Assembly: GCA_027452065.1 (NCBI GenBank) | Contig: DAIDHC010000155.1 | Span: 1-36,852 of the forward strand | Source: Bryobacterales bacterium | Lineage (GTDB): Bacteria > Acidobacteriota > Terriglobia > Bryobacterales > Bryobacteraceae | Direction of reading: 5' to 3' | Length of the DNA stretch: 36,852 nucleotides | Shown here: positions 16,134 through 25,700 of the stretch, piece after piece | Layout of the letters: each line of letters opens with the position of its first letter | Position numbering within the stretch: position 1 is the stretch's first letter | Position numbers and translations under genes: made by a program | Notes under the pieces: generated by a model | Told to the model about the DNA's origin: nothing | The model's input: the letters and a program-made list of their open reading frames with translations, nothing else | Databases searched by the model: none

Positions 16134-16937
16134 CTACCGGAGGTCCTTCGGCCGGAACATGCGCCCGGCGGCGCGTGTGACCAGGCGCCGCGACGCCATG
16201 CGCTGCAGCACGATGCCGGCGCGATTGGCTGTTCCGTGGACCACTGCGGGCCGGCCCTCGGCCAGGGCCCGCAGTCCGAGGCTCGCCACCGAAGCGGCCG
16301 AGGCCACGCGCGCGCGGGGCGGCTCCGGCGCTCCCGCCACCTCGACGAACTCCGATTCGGTCGGTCCCGGACACAGCGCGCAGACGTGCACGCCGTAACG
16401 CTTCACCTCGGCCGCCACCGCCTCGGCGAACATCAGGTCGAAGCCCTTCGTCGCCGCGTAAGTCGCGATGTAGGGCACGGCCTGAAAAGCGGCCGTCGAG
16501 GACACGATCAGCACGCCGCCCGAGCGCCGCTCGACCATCGCCGGCAGAAACAGACGCGTCAGGTGCACGACGGCGACGCAGTTCACCCGCACCATCCCCA
16601 CCTCGCGCACCGGATCGTTGCGGTGAAATTCACCGTAGAGCCCGAAGCCGGCGTTGTTGATCAGCAGCTCGACGGCGATGCCGCGGTCCCGGGTATAGGA
16701 AAAAATCCAGTCCGGGGCGGCCGGGTCGTTCAGGTCGGCGGTTACGATCTCCACCTCGACGCCGTGGCGGGCCCGTAAGTCGGCGGCGGCGGCCTCCAGG
16801 CGGTCCCGGCGGCGCGCCGTGATCACCAGGTTCGTTCCCATGGCGGCAAGCTGGGCCGCCAGTTCGAGCCCGATGCCCGCGCTGGCCCCGGTCACAACCG
16901 CCCACTTGCCCTTCCAATCCGGCTTCGCCATGCTCAA
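16134..16937 (-). CDS. Short-chain dehydrogenase/reductase
   Basis: A 267-residue classical SDR. The cofactor motif is TGASAGIG, TARRRDRL follows beta-2 and suggests NADP(H) preference, NNAGFGLYG is intact, and the catalytic Ser (IVSSTAAFQ) and Tyr-Lys pair (YAATK) are present, so it should be active. The best-matching subgroup is the DltE/YqjQ-like SDR type, substrate unknown. It lies 15 bases after the TIM-barrel isomerase and four bases before the Tat PLC-like gene, so the three are likely one operon. A second ATG three codons in is an alternative start. Confidence 0.9.
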   Translation of the reverse strand: MSMAKPDWKGKWAVVTGASAGIGLELAAQLAAMGTNLVITARRRDRLEAAAADLRARHGVEVEIVTADLNDPAAPDWIFSYTRDRGIAVELLINNAGFGLYGEFHRNDPVREVGMVRVNCVAVVHLTRLFLPAMVERRSGGVLIVSSTAAFQAVPYIATYAATKGFDLMFAEAVAAEVKRYGVHVCALCPGPTESEFVEVAGAPEPPRARVASAASVASLGLRALAEGRPAVVHGTANRAGIVLQRMASRRLVTRAAGRMFRPKDLR

Positions 16938-16952
16938 TCCCGGCCTTCTCCG

Positions 16953-17864
16953 CTAAAAGAAATTTCTCAAATAGCTGCCGCTCTGGCGCAGCGATTTCTT
17001 CCGCAGCTCGAGCGTCTTTTCATAAGAACGATCCTCGACCTCGATGCACACCGGACCATCGTAGCCGGTGTCCATCAGCACCGAACAGAACCGTCCCCAG
17101 TCGATCTCGCCGAGCCCGGGCAGCTTCGGGGTGTGAAATTCGAGCGGGTGCGCGAGGATGCCCACCTGGTTGAGCCGGTGGCGGTCCAGACGGACGTCCT
17201 TGGCGTGAACGTGGAACAGCTTGCCGGCGAAATCGCGCATCGGCTGGAGGTAGTCCATCTGCTGCCACACCATGTGCGAAGGATCGTAGTTGAGGCCGAA
17301 GTTCCTGCTCGGGATGGCGTCGAACATGCGGCGCCAGATGGCCGGCGTCGTGGCCAGGTTCTTGCCGCCGGGCCATTCGTCGGCGGTGAACAACATGGGA
17401 CAGTTTTCGATGCCCACACGAACGCCCTGGTCCTCGGCGTAGGCGATGATCGGCTTCCAGGTCGTCTCGAAGCGCTTCCAGTTGGCATCCACCGACTTGG
17501 TCCAGTCGCGGCCGATGAAGGTGTTCATGCGGTTGACGCCCAGCAGGCGGGCGGCGCGGATGACTTTGCGGATGTGGGCGGCATAGACTCTGGCTTCGGC
17601 CAGGTCGGGCGCCAGCGGGTTCGGGTAGTAGCCGAGGCCGCTGATGGCCACGCCGGTTTCGGCCGACAGGTCGAGGATGCGCTTCACGCCTCCGGCGTTG
17701 AGCTCGGTGACGTCGACGTGAGTGACCCCGGCGTAGCGGCGCTCGGCCTTGCCTTTGGGCCAGCACATGAGCTCGACGCAGTCGAATTTTTCCGAGGCGC
17801 CGAAGCGGAACACCTCTTCCAGGCTCAGATCGGGAAGAATGGCGCTAACGAATCCAAGTTGCAT
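16953..17864 (-). CDS. Sugar phosphate isomerase/epimerase-like TIM barrel protein
   Basis: A 303-residue member of the xylose-isomerase/AP-endonuclease-2 TIM-barrel superfamily. Typical segments are [35 protein letters not shown] (metal Glu), [13 protein letters not shown] (Asp/His), [10 protein letters not shown] and [12 protein letters not shown] (Glu). These point to a metal-dependent isomerase, epimerase or dehydratase of sugar-like compounds, such as inosose-type enzymes; I cannot choose. AGGAG lies 13 bases before the ATG, slightly far. The gene is first of the group isomerase-SDR-Tat PLC-like, and 93 bases after the P450, with which it may also be cotranscribed. Confidence 0.87.
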   Translation of the reverse strand: MQLGFVSAILPDLSLEEVFRFGASEKFDCVELMCWPKGKAERRYAGVTHVDVTELNAGGVKRILDLSAETGVAISGLGYYPNPLAPDLAEARVYAAHIRKVIRAARLLGVNRMNTFIGRDWTKSVDANWKRFETTWKPIIAYAEDQGVRVGIENCPMLFTADEWPGGKNLATTPAIWRRMFDAIPSRNFGLNYDPSHMVWQQMDYLQPMRDFAGKLFHVHAKDVRLDRHRLNQVGILAHPLEFHTPKLPGLGEIDWGRFCSVLMDTGYDGPVCIEVEDRSYEKTLELRKKSLRQSGSYLRNFF

Positions 17865-17957
17865 GCGGTCAATGGTCTCCTAAGATCGAAATGCCGGTCA
17901 ATATGCCGGCGGCGGGACGGGGCGGCGCGCAAACGGCGGCTGGGAGAGCGGCACATC

Positions 17958-19310
17958 TCACGCGCGGCGCTCCTCGAGAATCATCTTCATGCCGTAGCGC
18001 GGTCTCAACGTGATGAGCGGCTGCGGTTCCACCCGATGGCCCGGCGCAAGGCGCGGGCGCCATTTCTGGGCGATCGAGGCCAGCACGAGCGAGCCTTCCA
18101 TCCAGGCGAAGCGCTCGCCGATGCAAAGGCGGGCGCCGCCGCCGAACGGGTAATAGGAAAACTTGGGGCGCGAGTCACGGGCCTCCGGAGTCCAGCGCTC
18201 GGGATCGAAGCGCTCCGGATCGGGCCAGAAGCGCGGGTCGCGGTGCGTCACCCAGGTGCTCATCAACAGCACGGAGCCGGCGGGAATGTGCCAGTCGCCG
18301 AGCTCGTAATCCTCGAGCGCGAGGCGGCCCACGCCCCAGGCCGGCGGGTAAAGACGCATGGACTCGGCGAACACCATCTCGGTATACGTCAGGCGCGGCA
18401 GGTCGTCGAAGCCCGGCGGGCGCCCGTCCAGCACCGAGTCGATCTCCTGGTGGAAGCGGCGCTCACAGTCCGGATTCTGCGAAAGCAGGTACCAGGTCCA
18501 GGTGAGGGCGTTGGCGGTGGTTTCGTGGCCGGCGAGAAACAGCGTCATGGCCTCGTCGCGCACCTGGCGGTCGTCCATCTGGCCGGAGCCGTCCTCCTCG
18601 CGCGCCAGAAGCAGCATGCTCAGCAGGTCGCCGGTGTCCTCGCCCGAGCGGCGGCGCTCGGCGATGAGCTGGTAGATCACGCCGTCCAGCTTCTTCAGGG
18701 CGGCGCGGAAATCCCGGCCTTTGCGCGTCGGCAGCCAGCGGAGAGCGCGCGCGCCGGGCAGGATCAGGATGTTGAACATGTGCAGGATGACGGTGAGGGC
18801 CTCGCCGATCGCGGCGGCCTCCAATTCGACATCGGCGCTGAATAATGTTTTGGCGACGATGGCCAGCGTCAGGCGCATCATCTCGTTCGACATGTCGATT
18901 TCGCCCCCATCCCGCCAGCGGCCGCGCGTCTGGAGCGCGAATTCGGTCATTGTGCGGGCGTAAGCGGCCAGGCGCTGGCGCTGGAAGGCGGGCTGGGCGA
19001 GCCGGCGCTGGCGGAGATGGAAATCCCCTTCGCTGGTGAGCAGGCCCTCCCCGAGCAGAATTTTCACGCGCTGCAGGGCGCGGCTCTTGACGAAATTGTT
19101 CTGGTGGGTGACCAGGATGTCGCGGATGTAGGCGGGGTTGTTCACCAGGTAGGTGGACTGCGGGCCCAGCCGGAAATAGCAGACGTCGCCGTAGCTCCGG
19201 GCGAGACCCTCGAGAAACAGGACCGGGTTGGCGCGGAAGGCCTTCAGGTGGCCGGTGATGAGCGGATTTTTTGGTCCGGGAGGGCGTGGGACGCGTGCGG
19301 AGGCGGCCAT
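17958..19310 (-). CDS. Cytochrome P450
   Basis: A 450-residue soluble P450 monooxygenase. It starts [20 protein letters not shown], a typical proline-rich lead-in, and has the I-helix oxygen-activation motif [15 protein letters not shown], the K-helix [10 protein letters not shown] (ExxR), PERFDPERW, and the heme-binding loop [17 protein letters not shown] with Cys396. No fused reductase is present, so it needs separate ferredoxin or flavodoxin partners, not seen here. The frame is open far upstream inside ispF, but ATG 19310 lies just two bases after the ispF stop and gives a standard-length protein. Placement behind ispDF hints at an isoprenoid-type substrate, but that is inference. Confidence 0.94.
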   Translation of the reverse strand: MAASARVPRPPGPKNPLITGHLKAFRANPVLFLEGLARSYGDVCYFRLGPQSTYLVNNPAYIRDILVTHQNNFVKSRALQRVKILLGEGLLTSEGDFHLRQRRLAQPAFQRQRLAAYARTMTEFALQTRGRWRDGGEIDMSNEMMRLTLAIVAKTLFSADVELEAAAIGEALTVILHMFNILILPGARALRWLPTRKGRDFRAALKKLDGVIYQLIAERRRSGEDTGDLLSMLLLAREEDGSGQMDDRQVRDEAMTLFLAGHETTANALTWTWYLLSQNPDCERRFHQEIDSVLDGRPPGFDDLPRLTYTEMVFAESMRLYPPAWGVGRLALEDYELGDWHIPAGSVLLMSTWVTHRDPRFWPDPERFDPERWTPEARDSRPKFSYYPFGGGARLCIGERFAWMEGSLVLASIAQKWRPRLAPGHRVEPQPLITLRPRYGMKMILEERRA

Positions 19311-19312
19311 GG

Positions 19313-19798
19313 TCAGTCGCGAGTCCGGATGGCGACGATGGCTTGTGCTTCGGCCGAGCGGCCCTCGCCGACCGGACCCACCTGCTCGGCGGTTTTGAAC
19401 TTCACCGAAACGCGCTCCAGCGGCAGGCCGAGCGTGGCGGCGAGCTTCTGGCGGATGGGGAGGCGGAAATCCTTCAACTTGGGCCGCTCGAGAATCACCG
19501 TGGTGTCGACATTCACCAGCGTGAAGCCCTGCTCGCGGACCAGGCCGAGGGCATGGGCGAGCAGTTGCAGGCTGTCGGCGCCCTTCCATCGCGCATCGGT
19601 GTCCGGAAAATGCATGCCGATGTCGCCCAGCGCCGCGGCGCCGAGCAGCGCGTCGGTGACGGCGTGCGCCAGCACGTCGGCGTCGGAGTGTCCCTCGAAA
19701 CCGAACGGGCCGGGAATCGCCACGCCGCCGATCATCATGGGGCGGCCGGGAGCGATACGGTGAACGTCCCAGCCCAGGCCCATGCGGACTTCGCTCAT
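19313..19798 (-). CDS. ispF: 2-C-methyl-D-erythritol 2,4-cyclodiphosphate synthase
   Basis: Fifth step of the MEP isoprenoid pathway: cyclises CDP-methylerythritol 2-phosphate with release of CMP. The 161-residue length is standard. Metal-binding Asp/His are in GLGWDVHRI (Asp11, His13) with the third ligand in [14 protein letters not shown]; the downstream [12 protein letters not shown] and the C-terminal [20 protein letters not shown] complete the family signature. The start overlaps the ispD stop by four bases (ATGA), so both are translationally coupled. It works as a cytosolic trimer. Confidence 0.97.
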   Translation of the reverse strand: MSEVRMGLGWDVHRIAPGRPMMIGGVAIPGPFGFEGHSDADVLAHAVTDALLGAAALGDIGMHFPDTDARWKGADSLQLLAHALGLVREQGFTLVNVDTTVILERPKLKDFRLPIRQKLAATLGLPLERVSVKFKTAEQVGPVGEGRSAEAQAIVAIRTRD

Positions 19799-20520
19799 GC
19801 GGGCCGCCCGGCGGTCTCCTCAGCCAGGAAGAGGCGCGCCAGGTCCATGTCGGACGGCCGTGTGATCTTGATGTTGCGGTCGCTGCCCGCCACAACACTC
19901 ACTTCGGCGCTCTCCAGCCGTTCCACCAGGCTCGACTCGTCGGTGCCGGTGAAGCTGTCCTCGCGGGCCTTGCGGAAGGCGTCCTGAAGAAGGCCGTAGC
20001 GGAACACCTGGGGCGTTTGCGCCATCACCAGGCGCTCGCGTGGGATTGTCGCGCGAACCTTGTTCAAGTGCACCTGCTTGACCGTGTCCACCGGTACGAT
20101 GCCGACAATCGCGGCGCCGGTTTCGGCGGCCAGAGCGACCACCTTCTCGATGGTCTCGATGTCGATGAACGGGCGCACCGCGTCGTGGACGGCCACCAGG
20201 GCGGTGTCGGGCGAAAGCGCGGCGAGGGCGTTTTCCACCGACTGCTGCCGTGTTTCGCCGCCCTCGACAACCCGGACAGGCTTGGCGAAAGCCTCCTGCC
20301 GGATGAGCGCCGAGACCCAATCGACGTCGTCGGCGCGGAGGGCGATGACGATTTCGGCCACCGAGGGCGCCGAGACGAACTTGCGGATCGTATGAACGAA
20401 AATGGGCGCGCCGTCCAGCAGCATGAACTGTTTGCGGCTGGTGCCGGTGCGCTCGGCCTGGGTGCGGCTCATCCGGGTGCCGAGACCGGCGGCCGGAAGG
20501 ATGACGGATACCTGAGTCAT
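19795..20520 (-). CDS. ispD: 2-C-methyl-D-erythritol 4-phosphate cytidylyltransferase
   Basis: Third step of the MEP pathway: joins CTP and methylerythritol phosphate. The 241-residue protein has the nucleotide-binding loop [10 protein letters not shown], then [51 protein letters not shown] and [12 protein letters not shown], and ends [14 protein letters not shown]. The loop between GTRM and KQF is longer than in E. coli IspD and carries [12 protein letters not shown], probably a harmless insertion. GGAG lies nine bases before the ATG. The order PIN-TRAM gene, ispD, ispF is also found in Firmicutes. Confidence 0.97.
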   Translation of the reverse strand: MTQVSVILPAAGLGTRMSRTQAERTGTSRKQFMLLDGAPIFVHTIRKFVSAPSVAEIVIALRADDVDWVSALIRQEAFAKPVRVVEGGETRQQSVENALAALSPDTALVAVHDAVRPFIDIETIEKVVALAAETGAAIVGIVPVDTVKQVHLNKVRATIPRERLVMAQTPQVFRYGLLQDAFRKAREDSFTGTDESSLVERLESAEVSVVAGSDRNIKITRPSDMDLARLFLAEETAGRPA

Positions 20521-20533
20521 GAATCTTGCTCCA

Positions 20534-20539
20534 CTATAC
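20534..20539 (-). promoter_or_regulatory. Possible secondary -10 ahead of ispD
   Basis: TATAGT on the minus strand, 13 bases before the ispD ATG, in a 114-base gap. No matching -35 was seen, so it is weakly supported. Confidence 0.25.
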
Positions 20540-20634
20540 GGCAGACTGGGGCCGCAGTTGTGGAAGAGGGACGTGCCGCACCGGGCCGGCGGGTACGGCC
20601 GAGCCCGCCCCGGCGACGGGAACGGCCCGCCCGT

Positions 20635-21717
20635 TCAGGTGGCCGCGCTCTCGCGTGCCGGGCGCTCGGCCCGTTCCGGCGGCCGCTCGGCTCGCTCCAC
20701 CGGCGCTTTATCGTGAACCGCGTGCGTGCGTTCGTCGAAGCGCCCAAAAATCATCTTCCCCGCCGTGGTCTGCAGGACGCTGGTGACGGTGATGTCGATG
20801 GTGCGCGAGATCAGCTTCCGGGCGTTGTCCACCACAACCATGGTGCCGTCGTCGAGGTAAGCGACGCCCTGGTTGTACTCTTTGCCTTCTTTGAGGATGA
20901 AGACGCGCATGGTCTCGCCGGGCAGCACGATGGGCTTGAGGGCGTTGGCGAGCTCGTTGATGTTGAGCACCTCCACGCCGTGAAGCTGGGCCACCTTGTT
21001 GAGATTGAAGTCGTTGGTGACGATCGTGCAATGGAAGACCTTGGCCAGTTCGATGAGCTTGAGGTCCACCTCGCGAACGTTGGGGAAATCCTGCTCGACG
21101 ATTTCCACGTGAAGCTGGGGCATTTTCTGGATCCGCTGGAGCACGTCGAGCCCGCGCCGGCCGCGATTGCGCTTCATCGAGTCCGAGGAATCGGCGACAA
21201 GCTGCAGCTCGCGGAGAACGAACTGGGGGATGGCGAGGGTGCCTTCGAGGAAGCCGGCGCCCGCGATGTCGGCAATGCGGCCGTCGATGATCACGCTGGT
21301 GTCCAGAAGCTTCAGCGAGTGCCGCTGCGTTTCCTCGGCGCCGAAAAGACCGCCGAGCGCGGACAGGTTGAGCGTCTCGCCTTTGCTGGCGCCGACCACC
21401 AGGCCCACATACGACATCAGCAGCAGAAGCGCGAGCTGGAGAAACGGAACCGCGGCGGTGTTACCCGGCGCCGCGCGGCTCAGGACGAGGGAGAACAGAT
21501 AAGCGCCCAGGATACCGAGCAGCGAACCGACCGCCGCCCCGATCAGGCGCTGAAGTGAGATTTTCCGGACTTCCAGCTCGAACCACACGACGCAGGCGCC
21601 AAAGGCAGCGGAGGCGAGCCCGTCAAGCCACGGAGACAAATGAAACGGCCGCAACCAGACGCCTGTGGCGGCCATAATGCCAATAAAGATAAAACGGAGC
21701 GACAAAGTACTGCGCAT
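20635..21717 (-). CDS. Membrane-anchored PIN-TRAM domain protein (YacL-like)
   Basis: A 360-residue protein with about four membrane helices in the first 115 residues (including IGAAVGSLLGILGAYLFSLV and FLQLALLLLMSYVGLVVGAS). A PIN nuclease domain follows, with acidic residues in LLDTSVIIDGRIADI, LRELQLVADSSD and IVTNDFNLNKVA, and then a TRAM RNA-binding domain (GVAYLDDGTMVVVDNA). The C-terminal tail is charged and repetitive (VERAERPPERAERPARES). Family members (Bacillus YacL type) are thought to be membrane-bound ribonucleases, with limited experimental detail. It sits before ispDF, a conserved order. GGGAGG precedes the ATG. Confidence 0.9.
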   Translation of the reverse strand: MRSTLSLRFIFIGIMAATGVWLRPFHLSPWLDGLASAAFGACVVWFELEVRKISLQRLIGAAVGSLLGILGAYLFSLVLSRAAPGNTAAVPFLQLALLLLMSYVGLVVGASKGETLNLSALGGLFGAEETQRHSLKLLDTSVIIDGRIADIAGAGFLEGTLAIPQFVLRELQLVADSSDSMKRNRGRRGLDVLQRIQKMPQLHVEIVEQDFPNVREVDLKLIELAKVFHCTIVTNDFNLNKVAQLHGVEVLNINELANALKPIVLPGETMRVFILKEGKEYNQGVAYLDDGTMVVVDNARKLISRTIDITVTSVLQTTAGKMIFGRFDERTHAVHDKAPVERAERPPERAERPARESAAT

Positions 21718-22098
21718 CGCCCGACCTCCCCGTCACGTTATGTGGTGCCCCCCGAAATGGTCCAGGGTCCCCTTTCCAGTGCCCTGAGTATATCATCGAA
21801 CATTGAGTCGGGAATTGCCGGATCGGGTGGTCCACGCCGCCGTTACGCGCCTCTGGCCGAGGCCCGCGCGGAAGACAAAACGCCGGCCCGATGTCGGGCA
21901 CGAACTCGTCACCTCCGGACCAGGCGGGCGGCATCCGGTGGACAACGCCTCCGATGACGCGCCGCGGGTACAAACGTCTATACCAGTTGCTGGAGCTAAG
22001 GCAAACGGGTTCAGTCGCTTATAACTACGAGCGCCGGATTTCCCGGCGGATTGAGGCCGCGTCTGTTGGGGGGTGTGGGTGAGGTAAAATCCGGGGGA
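21718..22098. other. Divergent intergenic region, PIN-TRAM gene and sigma factor
   Basis: About 380 bases. It holds an extended -10 for the minus-strand PIN-TRAM gene at 21787-21795 and a small hairpin CGCCGG/CCGGCG at 22032-22048. Plus-strand -10-like hexamers TATAAC (22020-22025) and TAAAAT (22085-22090) lack convincing -35 partners, so the sigma-gene promoter is not identified; it may be an ECF-type promoter I cannot recognise. No gene is seen; the long minus-strand frame continuing from the sigma gene looks like a shadow. Confidence 0.55.
21787..21795 (-). promoter_or_regulatory. Candidate extended -10 for the PIN-TRAM/ispDF unit
   Basis: On the minus strand TGATATACT, a near-consensus extended -10, lies 69 bases before the ATG at 21717. 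Confidence 0.55.
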
Positions 22099-22722
22099 AT
22101 GCAGGGGACGGCCAAATCTGCGGAAGAAGTGCTCATTTTGTGCCTGGAGCGCGGAAGAGCCGAGGACTGGACGGCGTTCGTCGCCGCGACGCAGCCGCTG
22201 CTGGCATTGGTGGTGATGAGGGCGGTTCGCGGTTTTGGCGACAAGTCGATCGAGACGGTCGACGACCTGGTGCAGGAAATTTATCTCAAACTCTGCGCCG
22301 AGAATTGCAAAGTGCTTCGGGCGATTGAGTTCCGTCATCCACAGTCGCTGTCCGGCTTTTTGAAGGCAACGGCACTGAACTCGGTTCAAGACCACTTCAA
22401 AAAGCAGCGGGCCCGGAAGCGGTGGGGCCACTTGAAGCGGGATGAGTTCAGCGACGGTGACACCGAGATCGACGAGCGGACGGGGGTTGAGGCTGTGGAT
22501 CGGAAGATTCTGCTCCGCGAAGTGGACCAGCACCTGAAGGAAGGCCTGACCAAGCCGGAACGGGATCGGAACCGGAGGATTTTCTGGCTCTACTACCGGC
22601 ACGGGCTCACGGCGAAGGCGATTGCGGCGATCCCCTCGGTACAACTGTCGGCCAAGGGCGTGGAAACGGTGGTTTCGAGGATGACGAGGTTGGTGCGCAG
22701 GCGCATGGCGGGCGGCCGCTAG
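22099..22722 (+). CDS. ECF-like RNA polymerase sigma factor
   Basis: A 207-residue sigma-70-family protein with regions 2 and 4 only. Region 2 includes VDDLVQEIYLKLCAEN, and SLSGFLKATALNSVQDHFKK matches the region 2.4 helix. Region 4 is IFWLYYRHGLTAKAIAAIPS followed by KGVETVVSRMTRLVRRRM, a helix-turn-helix for -35 recognition. ATG 22099 with GGGGGA before it is chosen over ATG 22051, whose extra residues do not fit the family. The next gene, 53 bases on, encodes a membrane protein with anti-sigma zinc-finger motifs, so this factor is probably held inactive by its neighbour. Target promoters are unknown. Confidence 0.88.
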   Translation: MQGTAKSAEEVLILCLERGRAEDWTAFVAATQPLLALVVMRAVRGFGDKSIETVDDLVQEIYLKLCAENCKVLRAIEFRHPQSLSGFLKATALNSVQDHFKKQRARKRWGHLKRDEFSDGDTEIDERTGVEAVDRKILLREVDQHLKEGLTKPERDRNRRIFWLYYRHGLTAKAIAAIPSVQLSAKGVETVVSRMTRLVRRRMAGGR

Positions 22723-22775
22723 GGGGCGTGTGAAGGGTTCAGGGCGTGGGAATCGTTAAGTAAGAGGGGTGCAAT

Positions 22776-25700
22776 TTGAGGCCGGAGCAAGAACATCTGA
22801 GTGAGGCCGAAATCGAGCGCCTGCTGACCGGCGGTCCGGACGAGGGGGAAGGGCGGCGGCACGCGGCCTCCTGCGGACCGTGCCGGGCTTTGCTCGAGTC
22901 GCACGAACACGCGGCCCGGCAGTTGCAAGCGCTGCGGCCGGAGACCGTTCCGGAGAGGGGCGCCGAGTGTCCGCCGCGGCAGGAATGGCCGCTGGTTACG
23001 GCCGGAATGCTCGGCGAGGAATCCGAACAACAGCGGCTGGAGCACGCCACGGAATGCGATGCATGCGGGAGTCTGCTGAAGGATGCTGCCGAGTGCGGAG
23101 CCGGCGACCCGACGGCGGAGGAGGAGCTGGCTCTGGCCCGGTTGAGGACCTCGGACGAGCAATGGCGGCGCAGCTTCGGCGCAAGGCTGAGGCGGGCGGC
23201 GGCGCGGCGGCGTCTGGGTTGGGAGGCGTGGGCGGTGGCGGCCGCGGTGGTGCTGGCGGTTGCCGGCTGGTGGTGGATGGGGCAGCGGATTGTGGGCGGC
23301 GAGGAGGGTGCGGTCAACCGGTTGCTGGCGCAGGCGTACCAGGAAGACCGGCGGGTGGAAATGCGGCTGCGCGGCGCCGGTTACGGGCCGATGCGCGTGG
23401 TTCGCGGCAGTGGGGAGACGGAATCGGCGATGGACCGGCCGCCGGCGTTGCTCGAGGCCGAGGCGCGCATCGGCAATGCGCTGCGCGGGGCGCGCGACAA
23501 CTCAGGCTGGCTGGAGGTTCAGGCGCGCGCGGACCTGCTGGAGGGGCGGCGCTATCAGGCCGCAATCACCGAGTTGGAGAGGGCGATGGCGGAGCGGCCG
23601 GGCGACCACGAAGTGCGGACGGACCTGGCGACGGCCTATTTCGAACGCGGGGACGCGCTGAACCGGCCGCTGGATTACGCCAGGGCCGTCGAGTTGCTGG
23701 GGGCCGTAATTCATGACCGGCCGCGGGACACGGTGGCATTGTTCAATCGCGCCATCGTGCTCGAGCGGATGTACCTTTATCACCAGGCGGAGGCCGATTG
23801 GAAGCGGTACCTGGAGTTGGACGGGACAACGGGCTGGGCCGCGGAGGCGCGCCAGCGTTTGGCGGCGCTCCAGGACAAGATCGGCCGCGAGAAACGCCGC
23901 GTGGGGCAAGCTCTCGAAAGTCCCGGTGCGTTTGCGGCGGCGATCGGGCGCGGGCGGCCCGAGGAGTGGGAGGCGCTCGACGCCAGGGTGGAGGACTATC
24001 TCGACGAGGCTCGCGGCGGGTGGATGCGGACTGCGTTTGGCGGCGGCGACGGGGCCCAGGCGCGGCAGGGGCTGGAGGCGCTGGCGGCGATGATCGCGGC
24101 ACGGCACGGCGACGTCTGGTTGAAGGATTTTCTCGAGGCCGGCAAACACGAGCCGGGCTTCGCGGCGGCCGCGGCGATGCTGGGGCAGGGAGCGGAGGCG
24201 GCGCGGGCGGGCGACTATGATACGGCGCGGCGGCTGGCTCATGATGCCGGAGGCCGACTCCAGGCGCTGGGGAACCGGGCCGGTGCGCTCGATGCGGCCT
24301 GGCAGGAGCTTTATGCGACGCGGCTGGGCGCCAGGACCCGGGAATGCGATGCCATGGCGAGGACCGAGACGGCCGCGCTGCGGGCGACCGGCTACCAGTG
24401 GCTGCGGGGACGGGCGCTGCTGGACGCCGGCTTCTGTGCCAAGATGGTCAACGACAAACGCGCGGCCGAGCAGGATGGCGAGGAGTCGGCGCAAGCCGGG
24501 GAGAATAGCGGATACCGCGCGCTGCGGCTGGCGGCGCTGAAATTTTCGGCGGACCTGGCGCTGGCCGATGGAGAGAGCGCGGCCGTGTTCCGGCGCACCG
24601 GCCGTGTGCTCAGGGAATTCTGGGATCCGGGGGCGCCGGAGCTGCTGGGATACAACGTCTGCACCACGCTGATCGGCGTGGGCGAATACGAAGGCATGTG
24701 GCGTTTCTCGGTCGCCGCGGCGCGGGAGGCGCTCGAGCTTTTTCCTCAAGGGCGTGATCCGTTCTGGCGGATGGCGGTGGAGGAAGAGCTGGCGCGGGAT
24801 CTGATGCTGGCCGGGGACCTGAGCGAGGCGCGGGCCGAATTGCTGGAGGCCCGCCGCATGGCGGCGGCGGCGCCGGCGGGCAAGACGGCGCGATTCCGCA
24901 CGGCGGAGGTCGAGGAGTGGCTCGGGCAGGCCGAACTCACGGCCGGGCGGCCCGCCGAGGCCATGAAGTGGCTGGATGAGGCGGGCGACAGCTTGAAACA
25001 GTCTCCGCGGGGCCCGTTATCGGTGGATTACTACGGAACGCTCGGGAGGGCGCGATGGGAAACCGGCGATCGCGCGGGGGCGCGGACGGCGCTGGACGAA
25101 GCGCTCGGCCTCGTCGAGCAGGGGTTGAGAACGGCGGCGAGCGAACCGGAGCGGCTGGCGTGGAGCCGCCGTAGCGAGCAGGTGTACCGGGACCGCGTGC
25201 GGTGGGAGCTGGGCGACGACTCGACGCGGGCCTGGGAGTGGTGGGAATGGTACCGGGGAGCTTCCTTGCGGCAGAGCGCGGCGGGCCGGCGCATGGAGAG
25301 CGGCGAGATCCGGCGCCAGGCGGTGGAGGGGAGCGGCGCCCTTTTGTCGTACGCCGTCTTCCCGGATGGCGTGGCGGCGTGGGTGGCCGACGCGCGGGCG
25401 GTGAGTTATCGCTGGATCCCGGTGCGTCAGGCGGATCTGGAGCGGCTGGCGAACCGGTTCGCGGCACGGTGCTCGGATCCGCGCTCGGCCGAGGAGGCGG
25501 CGCGCCAGGAGGGCCGGGAGTTGGAGCGCTTGCTCATCGAACCGCTGGCGCCGCTGCTCGACGGGCACGCAACGCTGACCATCGAGTTGGACCGCGCGAT
25601 CGAACAGGTGCCGTTCGAGGCGCTTCTGGACCGGGGCGGGCGATACCTGGGCGACCGGTATCAGATGAGCTATTCCCCTGGCGCTTATTATGTGGCGGCG

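Noticed and set aside
17133..18845. 570-codon plus-strand frame opposite the isomerase and P450
   Set aside because: Antisense shadow; P450 heme and ExxR motifs on the minus strand are decisive.
19311..19898. N-terminal extension of the P450 frame through ispF
   Set aside because: The extension lies in another frame of ispF and is low complexity; ATG 19310 gives the normal P450 length.
21793..22644. 283-codon minus-strand frame opposite the sigma gene
   Set aside because: No motif; the sigma factor regions 2 and 4 on the plus strand explain the sequence.
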